NCBI RefSeq assembly: GCF_016429155.1
Contig: NZ_JAELUC010000038.1
Coordinates: 1-35,035, forward strand
Direction of reading: 5' to 3'
DNA length: 35,035 bases
Source: Pedobacter sp. ASV12
GTDB lineage: Bacteria > Bacteroidota > Bacteroidia > Sphingobacteriales > Sphingobacteriaceae
Shown: positions 24,968 to 33,029 of the stretch, piece after piece
Layout of the letters: each line of letters begins with the position of its first letter
Position numbering within the stretch: position 1 is the first letter of the stretch
Notes under the pieces: generated by a model
Seen by the model: the letters and a program-made list of their open reading frames with translations, nothing else
What the model was told of the DNA's origin: nothing
Databases searched by the model: none
Position numbers and translations under genes: made by a program

Positions 24968-26183
24968 CTACTTGGCTTTTGCCATTCCAGCCTTTTTCCT
25001 TTTTCTGTATCTCGAATATCAGCTGGCTGTTAGGCTAAAGAAAAAGCACCTGTTCAGGTACGAGAGTTCGGTAGCCAACGTAAGCATTGGCATAGCAGAG
25101 CGTTTGCTCAATTTGTTTGTTGCCGGTAGTTTCTACGACCTTTTTCAGTATATCTATAAAAATTATGCTTTATTCCACATCCCCAATACCTGGTGGGTGT
25201 GGGTATTACTCATTTTGATTACCGATTTGATTTGGTACTGGTATCATCGGTTGGGGCATGAGGTTAATTTTTTATGGGCGGCCCACATCGTACACCACCA
25301 AAGCGAGGAGTTTAACCTCAGCGTATCGGCCAGGATTACGACCTTTCAGGCCTTGATCAGGAATGTATTTTGGTGTGCTTTGCCCTTTTTGGGCTTCCAT
25401 CCGGCATTGGTGATGGTTATTTTGACCGTTCACGGTACTTATTCGTTCTTTACCCATACCCAGCTGATCGGTAAGCTGCCCTGGCTCGAATATGTTTTCA
25501 TTACGCCCTCCCTGCACGGTGTACACCATGCCAGCGACGAGAAATACCTCGATAAAAATTACGGCGATGTATTTGTGTTTTGGGACAAGTTGTTCGGCAC
25601 TTTTCAGCAAGAAGAAGAAGCGCCCCAATATGGTTTAACGCACCCCATTAAAAGCCATAGCTTTCTGTGGCAGCATTTTCACTACTATTTGGAACTGGAT
25701 GAGGCCGCCAGGAGGGTAGGAGGCTTGGGCAACAAGCTCAAAGTTTGGTTCGGCCATCCGGCTACCATCGATCAAGCCATCAGGCCGGTCTTGGAAAGAC
25801 GTTTTCTACAGCATCAAGTCAGCGGGCCATATCGCTTTAAATTTAAGCAATACCTTAATTTTCAGCTCGCGCTTTCGGTCTTGCTGCTTACTTTCGTTAC
25901 AGCCTGTTTTGCTTTTTTGGGGCTCGACGATAAGCTGTTTGTTTTAGGCTTTGTATTGATTACGCTGGTCAACTGTGGCGCCCTGCTCGAACAGCGCAAG
26001 TGGATTTACTACCTCGAATGTATCAGGCTGATGATGCTGGTGGCCTATGTTTTCTGGAAGTTCGATCTCTTTGCATGGATTTTTATCCCGGCGCTGATCC
26101 TTATTTTGCTCGAAAGGATCTTTTACCTCAGCCAACTGTACCGCAATTATGTGCTGCGATACGAAAAGGTAGAAAAAGTATAG
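24957..26183 (+). CDS. Sterol desaturase / fatty acid hydroxylase family membrane protein
   Basis: 408 aa. Several N-terminal membrane helices (FAIPAFFLFLYLEYQLAV, WWVWVLLILITDLIWYWY), then the di-iron histidine boxes HRLGH, HIVHH and HGVHH (about residues 95-190), then further C-terminal helices (about 300-395). The length and extended hydrophobic C-terminus resemble alkylglycerol-monooxygenase-like members rather than the short bacterial forms. Known chemistry: O2-dependent hydroxylation or desaturation of lipids at a non-heme di-iron centre. Start ATG overlaps the hydrolase gene. Substrate unknown; a membrane or ether-lipid modification is a reasonable guess. Confidence 0.92.
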   Translation: MPVNYLAFAIPAFFLFLYLEYQLAVRLKKKHLFRYESSVANVSIGIAERLLNLFVAGSFYDLFQYIYKNYALFHIPNTWWVWVLLILITDLIWYWYHRLGHEVNFLWAAHIVHHQSEEFNLSVSARITTFQALIRNVFWCALPFLGFHPALVMVILTVHGTYSFFTHTQLIGKLPWLEYVFITPSLHGVHHASDEKYLDKNYGDVFVFWDKLFGTFQQEEEAPQYGLTHPIKSHSFLWQHFHYYLELDEAARRVGGLGNKLKVWFGHPATIDQAIRPVLERRFLQHQVSGPYRFKFKQYLNFQLALSVLLLTFVTACFAFLGLDDKLFVLGFVLITLVNCGALLEQRKWIYYLECIRLMMLVAYVFWKFDLFAWIFIPALILILLERIFYLSQLYRNYVLRYEKVEKV

Positions 26184-26202
26184 TCGAGAAGCTGCAATAG
26201 CC

Positions 26203-26231
26203 TTTGCATTTCTAAATTTTTATTAGCTTTG
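26203..26231 (+). promoter_or_regulatory. Promoter of the Rrf2 gene
   Basis: TTTG (26203-26206), a 17-bp spacer and TAGCTTTG (26224-26231). The ATG at 26237 comes 5 nt after the -7 box, so the mRNA would be essentially leaderless. The Rrf2 start MLSKKTKYA is the family-standard N-terminus, which supports that start codon. Confidence 0.5.
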
Positions 26232-26236
26232 TTCAT

Positions 26237-26674
26237 ATGCTGTCTAAAAAAACAAAGTATGCCATAAAAGCATTGGTGGTTTTAGGAAAAAACATCAATG
26301 AACCGCCAATGCAGATTGCCCGTATTGCGGAAGAGGAGCATATTCCGAAAAAATTTTTAGAGCAGATCTTGCTTGACCTGCGTAATGCAGGCTACCTGTA
26401 CAGCAAAAAAGGTGCTGGCGGTGGATATAGCCTCAATAAAAACCCGGCTGATATTTACTTGGTCGATATTTTGCGCATTACCGATGGCCCTATTGCCATG
26501 GTACCCTGTGCCAGCCTTAAGTTTTACCACAAGTGCGACGAGTGTCATGATGAGGTAACCTGTGGCATCCGTAAGGTCTTTATCGATGTGCGCGATGCAA
26601 CGCTGAAAGTATTGAGCGAAACCAGTATCGCCCAGATCATCGAAAAGGAAAAAGCACCTTTGCTCGATCTTTAA
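26237..26674 (+). CDS. Rrf2 family transcriptional regulator
   Basis: 145 aa, standard Rrf2 length. N-terminal winged helix: MLSKKTKYAIKALVVLG ... IPKKFLEQILLDLRNAGYLYSKKGAGGGYSL. Four cysteines cluster in the C-terminal half (PCASLKFYHKCDECHDEVTCGI), reminiscent of the Cys triad that binds Fe-S in IscR/NsrR but with different spacing. Known: Rrf2 regulators sense Fe-S status, NO or cysteine-pathway metabolites (CymR). Directly upstream (244-bp gap) of the sulfate assimilation operon on the same strand, so it is inferred to control it. The ligand could be a cluster or a thiol metabolite. Confidence 0.92.
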   Translation: MLSKKTKYAIKALVVLGKNINEPPMQIARIAEEEHIPKKFLEQILLDLRNAGYLYSKKGAGGGYSLNKNPADIYLVDILRITDGPIAMVPCASLKFYHKCDECHDEVTCGIRKVFIDVRDATLKVLSETSIAQIIEKEKAPLLDL

Positions 26675-26829
26675 CCATTCTTTTACGGTATTGCCAACGG
26701 TTTCCGATTTGACTGTCGAAGCCGTGAATGGCTTGTTGCGCGATTGAATTACCCTTGATTTTTGCGTTGGCTGTAACCCCAAAAAGAAATAAAATAAAAA
26801 ATAAATTACTACTAAATCTATATACTTTA

Positions 26830-26837
26830 TATATTTG
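26830..26837 (+). promoter_or_regulatory. -7 element of the sulfate assimilation operon
   Basis: TATATTTG fits TAnnTTTG, 81 bp before the sulfite reductase start. It sits in an AT-rich imperfect dyad (about 26812-26840, AAATCTATATA facing TATATATTTG) that could be the Rrf2 operator. No -33 TTTG is evident. Confidence 0.45.
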
Positions 26838-26918
26838 CTAGAATTAAGCTGATTGTTCAGACTGTTTTTAGCCTGCAAAAAGCTGATAGCGAATAAAAAC
26901 TACCTATAAAAACACCGA

Positions 26919-29003
26919 ATGCAGAGTTTCAGAACAGAATTAGAAAATCCTATAGTAGAGCAGGATATCATCGATTTAGAAAAAAAGATCTATGATTTCA
27001 GGGCGGGTAAGATACACGAAGAGCGTTTCAGGAGTCTGCGTTTGGCGCGTGGCATTTACGGGCAGCGTCAGCCTGGCGTACAGATGATCCGCATCAAGCT
27101 GCCTTTCGGAAAATTGAGCTTCAAACAATTGTTGCGTATTGCGGCTATTGCCGACGAATATGCCAATGGCAACCTGCATTTAACCACCCGTCAGGATATA
27201 CAGATCCACTATGTGAGCCTAGATCGAACCCCCGAGCTGTGGGCCAAGCTAGAGCAGGATGATATTACCTTGCGCGAGGCTTGCGGCAATACGGTAAGAA
27301 ACGTAACCTCATCGCCCAATGCGGGCATCGATCCCGACGAGCCTTTTGATGTTTCGCCTTATGCCCATGCCGTGTTCAGCTATTTCTTGCGCAATCCCAT
27401 TTGCCAGGAGATGGGGCGCAAAATCAAGATTTCGTTTTCATCAAGCGATAAAGATACGGCCTACAGCTATATCCACGATTTGGGCTTCATTCCCAAACTC
27501 AACGAAGCCGGAGAAAGGGGCTTTAAAGTAATGTTTGCCGGCGGCTTGGGCGCACAACCCTTTTTGGCCAGTGCCGTGCACGAATTTTTGCCCGAAGACC
27601 AGCTTATTCCTTTCAGCGAATCGGTATTGCGTGTTTTCGACCGTTATGGCGAACGCACCAACAGAAACAAGGCCCGTTTAAAATACCTGGTGCAGAAATT
27701 AGGGTTGGAAGAAGTGCTGCGTTTGGTAGAAGAGGAGCGATTGGCCAATAAAGTAAAAAGCTTTACGGTTGACCGTAATTCGGTACAACAACCCGAAGTG
27801 CCTGTTGCCGTCGACTACCCGAAAGTTGAAATTCAGGACCAGCTGCGCTACCAGCAATGGCTAGACACCAACGTGGTTGAACAAAAACAGCAGGGTTTTT
27901 ACGCCGTTTATGTAAAAGTGCAGATTGGTGATATCAAAACCGATCAGGCGAGGGCCTTTGTAGCCGCGGTGAGGCCTTATGTTGCCGATGAAATCCGCGT
28001 TACCCAAAACCAGGGATTGTTGCTCAAATTTGTACGTAAAGAAGCTTTGCCAGTGCTTTATGCCAACTTGCATGAACTTGGCTTGGCCGAATTGGGCTTT
28101 GATAGTTTGGCCGATATTACCACTTGTCCGGGAACAGATACCTGTAACCTGGGCATATCAAACAGCATGACCTTGGCCAAGGTATTGGAACAGACCATTC
28201 AGCACGATTTCCCGGAGTTTATTTACGAAAAGAACATCAAAATAAAAATCAGCGGCTGTATGAACTCTTGTGGCCAGCATGGTTTGGCCGAAATTGGTTT
28301 CCACGGCAGTTCGCTTAAAGCAGCAGGCAAGGTAGTGCCGGCCGTACAGGTAATGCTGGGTGGCGGTACCGTAGGCAATGGTGTAGGCCGTGTAGCCGAA
28401 CGTATAATCAAGGTGCCGTCAAAAAGGGCAGGCCTGGTGTTGCACGTCTTACTAAACGATTTTAAGGCTCAGGGCAATGGAGAAACTTTCCATGCTTATT
28501 ATGATGGCAAAGGCAAGGATTATTTTTATCAGCTTTTAAAGCCCCTAGCCGATTTGAATGAATTGCAGGCAACAGATTTTGTGGATTGGGGCCATGAAGA
28601 GACCTTTGAAACCGCTATTGGCGTAGGCGAATGTGCCGGAGTGGTTATCGATTTGGTGGCCACTTTGTTGCTCGAGGCCCAAGAAAAACTGGACTGGGCC
28701 ACAAGAGCCCTGGCTCATGGCGCTTATGCCGATTCGATTTACCACACCTATAGCGTATTGGTTAGTGCAGCCAAATCTTTGCTGCTCGACAAAGGCATCA
28801 ACAGCAGCACGCAAATTGGTGTAATCAAGGAATTTGATACCCAGTATGTAGCAAATGGAGAGTTTGCTTTCGAGCCCAGCTTTCAGGAAATCGCCTTGCA
28901 AATCAACAAAAATGAGCCTAGCCAGGCTTTTGCCGAAAGTTATTTGGCTGTCGCACAACAATTTTTAACACAAATCAAAGCCAAGAGGGAGGTTACCGCA
29001 TGA
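26919..29003 (+). CDS. Siroheme-dependent sulfite/nitrite reductase with C-terminal HEPN-like domain
   Basis: 694 aa. Residues 1 to about 560 have the duplicated ferredoxin-like/4Fe-4S fold of sulfite and nitrite reductases (HLTTRQDIQIHY, REACGNTVRNVTSSP). The siroheme/4Fe-4S ligands are Cys403, Cys409 (TTCPGTDTCNLG) and Cys447, Cys451 (SGCMNSCGQHG). About residues 580-690 (EAQEKLDWATRALAHGAYADSIYHTYSVLVSAAKSLLLDKG) form a helical HEPN-like extension not found in CysI. Downstream genes for siroheme and APS reduction make assimilatory sulfite reduction to sulfide the likely role; the electron donor is probably ferredoxin, as there is no flavoprotein gene nearby. The next start codon overlaps its stop (ATGA). 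Confidence 0.92.
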   Translation: MQSFRTELENPIVEQDIIDLEKKIYDFRAGKIHEERFRSLRLARGIYGQRQPGVQMIRIKLPFGKLSFKQLLRIAAIADEYANGNLHLTTRQDIQIHYVSLDRTPELWAKLEQDDITLREACGNTVRNVTSSPNAGIDPDEPFDVSPYAHAVFSYFLRNPICQEMGRKIKISFSSSDKDTAYSYIHDLGFIPKLNEAGERGFKVMFAGGLGAQPFLASAVHEFLPEDQLIPFSESVLRVFDRYGERTNRNKARLKYLVQKLGLEEVLRLVEEERLANKVKSFTVDRNSVQQPEVPVAVDYPKVEIQDQLRYQQWLDTNVVEQKQQGFYAVYVKVQIGDIKTDQARAFVAAVRPYVADEIRVTQNQGLLLKFVRKEALPVLYANLHELGLAELGFDSLADITTCPGTDTCNLGISNSMTLAKVLEQTIQHDFPEFIYEKNIKIKISGCMNSCGQHGLAEIGFHGSSLKAAGKVVPAVQVMLGGGTVGNGVGRVAERIIKVPSKRAGLVLHVLLNDFKAQGNGETFHAYYDGKGKDYFYQLLKPLADLNELQATDFVDWGHEETFETAIGVGECAGVVIDLVATLLLEAQEKLDWATRALAHGAYADSIYHTYSVLVSAAKSLLLDKGINSSTQIGVIKEFDTQYVANGEFAFEPSFQEIALQINKNEPSQAFAESYLAVAQQFLTQIKAKREVTA

Positions 29004-29776
29004 GCAATTTGAACGTAGATAAAGAACCCAAAATAACCCTTTTGGGCGCAGGCCCGGGCGATCCGGACTTGCTGACCCTGAAAGGCGTAAAGGCTTTGCA
29101 AACGGCCGATGTTGTACTTTACGATGCGCTCATCAACGAAGCTTTGCTGGCCTACGCACCCGAAACGGCTATCAAAGTGTATGTGGGCAAACGTTCTGGC
29201 GAACATTCGTACCAGCAAGATGCCATTAATAAGCTGATGGTAGATTATGCCCTCAACTTTGGCCATGTGGTGCGCCTAAAAGGAGGCGATCCTTTTGTAT
29301 TTGGCAGAGGCTACGAAGAATTAGACTTTGCCGATTCGTACCATATCCCGGTAACGGTTATTCCGGGTATTTCAAGTGCTATCGGGGTACCGGGTCTGCA
29401 GCAAATTCCGGTAACCCATCGTGGTTTAAGCGAAAGCTTTTGGGTCATTACCGGCACCACCACGTCGGGTGCTATTTCGGCCGACATCTACCAGGCAGCC
29501 CACACTAACGCTACAGTAGTGATTTTGATGGGCCTGAAGAAATTGGCACAGATTGTTGCGGTTTTTGAGAAAGCGGGCAAAGATCAGCTGCCGGTTGCCG
29601 TTATCCAAAATGGCTCGGCCGCCGACGAAAAATTTGTCGTTGGCAAAGTCAACACGATTGTGGATATCGTCAAAAAAGAGAAGATAGCGGCTCCGGCCTT
29701 ATTGGTTTTTGGCGAAGTGGTTTCCCTGCATCCCTCATTTAAAACATTGATCCAGTCTTATGCAAATATTGCCTAG
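29000..29776 (+). CDS. cobA: Uroporphyrinogen-III C-methyltransferase
   Basis: 258 aa. SUMT signatures: VTLLGAGPGDPDLLTLKG-type start (ITLLGAGPGDPDLLTLKG), VVLYDALIN, VRLKGGDPFVFGRGYEE, TVIPGISSAIGVPGLQQIPVTHRG and a late VVILMGLKKL. It transfers two methyl groups from S-adenosylmethionine to uroporphyrinogen III, giving precorrin-2 for siroheme, the cofactor of the reductase encoded just upstream. A short N-terminal extension (MSNLNVDKEPK) precedes the core. It overlaps the upstream gene by 4 bp and the downstream fusion gene by 17 bp, so all three are translationally coupled. Confidence 0.95.
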   Translation: MSNLNVDKEPKITLLGAGPGDPDLLTLKGVKALQTADVVLYDALINEALLAYAPETAIKVYVGKRSGEHSYQQDAINKLMVDYALNFGHVVRLKGGDPFVFGRGYEELDFADSYHIPVTVIPGISSAIGVPGLQQIPVTHRGLSESFWVITGTTTSGAISADIYQAAHTNATVVILMGLKKLAQIVAVFEKAGKDQLPVAVIQNGSAADEKFVVGKVNTIVDIVKKEKIAAPALLVFGEVVSLHPSFKTLIQSYANIA

Positions 29777-31268
29777 CCTTCAGCAAGATCCTGTTGCCCT
29801 CGAAGAAAAAGGCAACCAGCTGTTTCCGGTTTTTGTAAAACTGAACCAGTTGCGTACCTTATTGATTGGGGCTGGCCATGTGGGATTGGAAAAACTAAAC
29901 GCCATTATAGGCAACAGCCATCAGGCACAGGTAACTGTGGTGGCCGAACAGGTTTTGCCAGCTGTACTGGCTCTGCAGCAAAAGCATCCTTATTTAACCA
30001 TCAAGCAAAAATCTTTTGAACCAGCTGATTTGGAGGACGTGGATATTGTTTTTGCGGCAACGAACAATAACGGGCTCAACCAACAGATAAGAACAGCGGC
30101 CCATCAAAAAGGGCTGCTCATCAACGTAGCCGACCAACCCGCACTGTGCGATTTTTACCTGGGCTCCATTGCCCAAAAAGGCGATTTGAAAATAGCCATT
30201 TCTACCAATGGCAAATCGCCCACCATTGCCAAGCGCTTAAAGCAAATCCTTAACGAGAGTTTGCCTAACGAACTGGAAGAAACGCTTATCAACATGAACA
30301 CCTTGCGCCAGAGCCTCAATGGCGATTTTGCCAAAAAGGTTAAAAAACTCAACAAGGTAACCGAAATTTTGGTGAAGCCCCGCAAAAGCTTTTGGGAAGC
30401 CAACCTCAAATGGATGATTTGGCTGGCCAGTATTTTGCTGATCGGTACAGCCGGATTAACGCTATGGAATACCGAGCCTGCATTTCAGCATTTCCTGATC
30501 AATATCGATCCGTTATTTTACTGGTTTTTGGGAGCTGGTTTTGTGTTTGCCATGATTGATGGAGCCATTGGCATGTCGTATGGCGTAACCTCGGCTTCGT
30601 TTTCGTTAACCATGGGCTTGCCGCCGGCATCGGCCAGTATGGCCATCCATATTTCTGAAGTGCTAAGCAACGGCATTGCGGGTTGGATGCACTACCGCAT
30701 GGGCAATGTGAACTGGAAGCTGTTTAAAATATTGATTATTCCGGCCATTATCGGTGCTGTTCTGGGCGCTTACCTATTGTCGTCGCTAGAGCATTACAGC
30801 CAATATACCAAACCCATTGTAGCGGTTTATACTTTGATATTGGGAGGTATCATTTTGATGAAGGCCTTCAACATCAAAAGAAAGAAGGCTGGGCACAAAA
30901 TCAAAAAAATAGGCATTCTTGGTTTTTTCGGTGGCTTTATCGATGCCGCATTTGGCGGAGGTTGGGGTTCTATCGTCCTGTCGAGCCTGATTGCCGGCGG
31001 CAGGCATCCCTTGTTCTCTCTGGGCACGGTAAAAATCAGCCGTTTTTTTATCGCCACGCTCAGCTCGCTTACTTTTTTTACCATGCTGGGAGGCAAATAC
31101 TGGGAGGCCGTTGTAGGCTTGATTATCGGCAGTGCTTTGGCAGCACCGATCGCGGCCAAGGTTTCCAATCGTATTTCGGCCAAAACCATTATGGTGGCAG
31201 TAGGCATTATCGTAATGGCCGTGAGCCTGCGTAGCGTGGTATCTTTTATCTTAAAATTGATTGAGTGA
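29760..31268 (+). CDS. Precorrin-2 dehydrogenase (siroheme synthase N-domain) fused to TSUP/TauE permease
   Basis: 502 aa, two domains. Residues about 20-210 are CysG-N/Met8-like: LLIGAGHVGLEKL (NAD-binding), DIVFAATNNNGLNQQI, NVADQPALCDFYLGSIAQKGDLKIAISTNGKSPTIAKRLK. From about 217 the protein is a TSUP (TauE/SafE) permease with several membrane helices and two related halves marked by GAIGMSYGVTSASFSLTMG and DAAFGGGWGSIVLSSLIAGG. The first domain oxidises precorrin-2 to sirohydrochlorin and may insert iron; the second probably moves sulfate, sulfite or another sulfur oxyanion. No stop codon or frame change lies between them. No other sulfate permease is present in the operon, so it may be the importer, though sulfite export is the alternative. 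Confidence 0.92.
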   Translation: MQILPSLQQDPVALEEKGNQLFPVFVKLNQLRTLLIGAGHVGLEKLNAIIGNSHQAQVTVVAEQVLPAVLALQQKHPYLTIKQKSFEPADLEDVDIVFAATNNNGLNQQIRTAAHQKGLLINVADQPALCDFYLGSIAQKGDLKIAISTNGKSPTIAKRLKQILNESLPNELEETLINMNTLRQSLNGDFAKKVKKLNKVTEILVKPRKSFWEANLKWMIWLASILLIGTAGLTLWNTEPAFQHFLINIDPLFYWFLGAGFVFAMIDGAIGMSYGVTSASFSLTMGLPPASASMAIHISEVLSNGIAGWMHYRMGNVNWKLFKILIIPAIIGAVLGAYLLSSLEHYSQYTKPIVAVYTLILGGIILMKAFNIKRKKAGHKIKKIGILGFFGGFIDAAFGGGWGSIVLSSLIAGGRHPLFSLGTVKISRFFIATLSSLTFFTMLGGKYWEAVVGLIIGSALAAPIAAKVSNRISAKTIMVAVGIIVMAVSLRSVVSFILKLIE

Positions 31269-31270
31269 AG

Positions 31271-31969
31271 ATGGATATAGATGCAATCAAAAAACAACTC
31301 CTAGGTTTAGATCCGGTAGCACAATTGGCCTTATTGGCCGATTTATTTCCGGGTAAAATCGTGTTTTCGACCAGTTTTGGCTGGGAAGACCAGGTGGTTA
31401 CCCATCTCATTTTCGAAAACAACCTCCCCATCAAGGTATTTACGCTCGAAACAGGCAGGCTGTTTCCAGAAACCTATTACGTTTGGAACCGCACCTTAGA
31501 AATCTACCAAAAGCCAATCGAGGCTTATTATCCGCAAAACGATCTGTTGCAGGAGATGGTAAACGCCAAAGGCCCCAACAGTTTCTATCAATCGGTTGAG
31601 AACAGAAAGGAATGTTGCTACATCCGCAAAATAGAACCCCTGAAAAGGGCATTGGCCGGAAACGAAATCTGGATTACCGGTATCCGTGCCGAGCAAAGCC
31701 AGAACCGTGAGCATATGGATAACCTGGAATGGGACGAAGGTAACCAACTGGTTAAATTCCATCCCATCTTCAATTGGTCGCTCGAAGAAGTGAAGGCGTA
31801 CATCAAACAGCATCATATTGTGTACAACACCTTGCACGATAAGGGTTTTCCGAGCATCGGCTGTATGCCTTGTACACGAGCCGTAAGTGCGGGCGAAGAT
31901 TTTAGGGCCGGTCGCTGGTGGTGGGAAGACCAATCGAAAAAGGAATGTGGCCTGCATGCCGCATCCTAA
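31271..31969 (+). CDS. cysH: Assimilatory adenylylsulfate (APS) reductase, CysH family
   Basis: 232 aa from ATG 31271; a GTG at 31265 overlapping the previous stop is the alternative. Seen: the PP-loop-like start FSTSFGWEDQVVTHLI, ITGIRAEQSQNRE, CCYIRKIEPLKRAL (Cys115, Cys116), SIGCMPCTRAV (Cys198, Cys201) and ECGLH (Cys226) at the end. The CC...CxxC set binds a 4Fe-4S cluster and marks the APS-using type; Cys226 is the sulfite-forming thiol. This agrees with the absence of an APS kinase domain in the neighbouring CysN. Product: sulfite for the reductase at 26919. Confidence 0.95.
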   Translation: MDIDAIKKQLLGLDPVAQLALLADLFPGKIVFSTSFGWEDQVVTHLIFENNLPIKVFTLETGRLFPETYYVWNRTLEIYQKPIEAYYPQNDLLQEMVNAKGPNSFYQSVENRKECCYIRKIEPLKRALAGNEIWITGIRAEQSQNREHMDNLEWDEGNQLVKFHPIFNWSLEEVKAYIKQHHIVYNTLHDKGFPSIGCMPCTRAVSAGEDFRAGRWWWEDQSKKECGLHAAS

Positions 31970-32003
31970 GCAATTAACATTTACAAATTGAAGAATAGAG
32001 AAC

Positions 32004-32909
32004 ATGAGTAGGTATAATTTAGATTATTTAGACGAGTTAGAGGCCGAAGCCATTCACATTTTACGCGAAGTGGCAGGCCAGTTCGAAAAGCCGGCTTTGC
32101 TGTTTTCGGGGGGCAAAGACTCGATTACATTGGTGCGTTTGGCCGAAAAGGCATTTAGGCCTGGCAAGTTTCCCTTTCCATTGGTCCATATAGATACCGG
32201 CCATAATTTTATAGAAACCATCCAGTACCGCGACGAAATGGTAGCCCGTATTGGCGAAAAGCTGATTGTAGGTTCCGTACAACAATCGATAGACGAGGGG
32301 AAGGTGGTGGAGCAGACCGGCAAAAACGCCAGCCGAAATGCCTTACAAACCGTTACGTTGCTTGATACCATTCAGGCTTACGGATTTGATGCCTGTATTG
32401 GCGGTGCCCGTCGCGATGAGGAAAAAGCCCGCGCCAAAGAGCGTATTTTTTCGGTAAGAGACGAATTTGGCCAATGGGACCCGAAAAGGCAGCGCCCAGA
32501 ACTGTGGAATATCTACAATGGAAAAATCCACAAGGGCGAAAACGTTAGGGTTTTTCCGATCAGCAACTGGACCGAGCTGGATGTATGGAATTACATCCGT
32601 AGGGAAAATATCGCTTTGCCAAGCATCTACTTTGCGCACCAGCGTGATTGTGTGGTCAGAAATGGCCAATTGATGGGTGCTACGCCATTTTTGAATATGG
32701 ATGAAGAAGATGTGGTTGTCAGTAAAAAAGTTCGTTTCCGAACCGTTGGAGATATGACCTGTACAGCTGCGGTCGAATCGGAAGCAATCCATATCGACGA
32801 TATCATTGCCGAAATCAGCCATTCAAAAGTCAGCGAGAGAGGAGCCCGCATGGACGATAAAGTATCAGAAGCCGCCATGGAAGACCGCAAAAAAGGAGGA
32901 TATTTTTAA
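32004..32909 (+). CDS. cysD: Sulfate adenylyltransferase subunit 2
   Basis: 301 aa, the normal CysD length. Seen: PP-loop LLFSGGKDSITLVRLAEKAF, FPLVHIDTGHNF, GGARRDEEKARAKERIFS, WTELDVWNYI, and the C-terminal MEDRKKGGYF typical of the family. With the GTPase subunit encoded next it forms ATP sulfurylase, converting sulfate and ATP to APS. It follows cysH after 34 bp. A 120-bp gap with a heptamer repeat separates it from cysN. Confidence 0.97.
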   Translation: MSRYNLDYLDELEAEAIHILREVAGQFEKPALLFSGGKDSITLVRLAEKAFRPGKFPFPLVHIDTGHNFIETIQYRDEMVARIGEKLIVGSVQQSIDEGKVVEQTGKNASRNALQTVTLLDTIQAYGFDACIGGARRDEEKARAKERIFSVRDEFGQWDPKRQRPELWNIYNGKIHKGENVRVFPISNWTELDVWNYIRRENIALPSIYFAHQRDCVVRNGQLMGATPFLNMDEEDVVVSKKVRFRTVGDMTCTAAVESEAIHIDDIIAEISHSKVSERGARMDDKVSEAAMEDRKKGGYF

Positions 32910-32963
32910 AGAACAATGCGGTAGGAGATCTGAAAAAACAGTCCGTAAATTTTAACCCCCTGT

Positions 32964-33019
32964 CTCATATCTCAAATCTCACATCTCATATCTCACATCT
33001 CATATCTCACATCTCAAAT
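32964..33019. repeat. Heptanucleotide tandem repeat (CTCANAT)n, 8 units
   Basis: Eight 7-mers CTCATAT/CTCAAAT/CTCACAT lie between cysD and cysN, ending 10 bp before the cysN start codon, where the leader or ribosome-binding region would be. Unrelated in sequence to the 7-mer array at 9481, but with the same unit length. Confidence 0.93.
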
Positions 33020-33029
33020 CCAACAAAAA

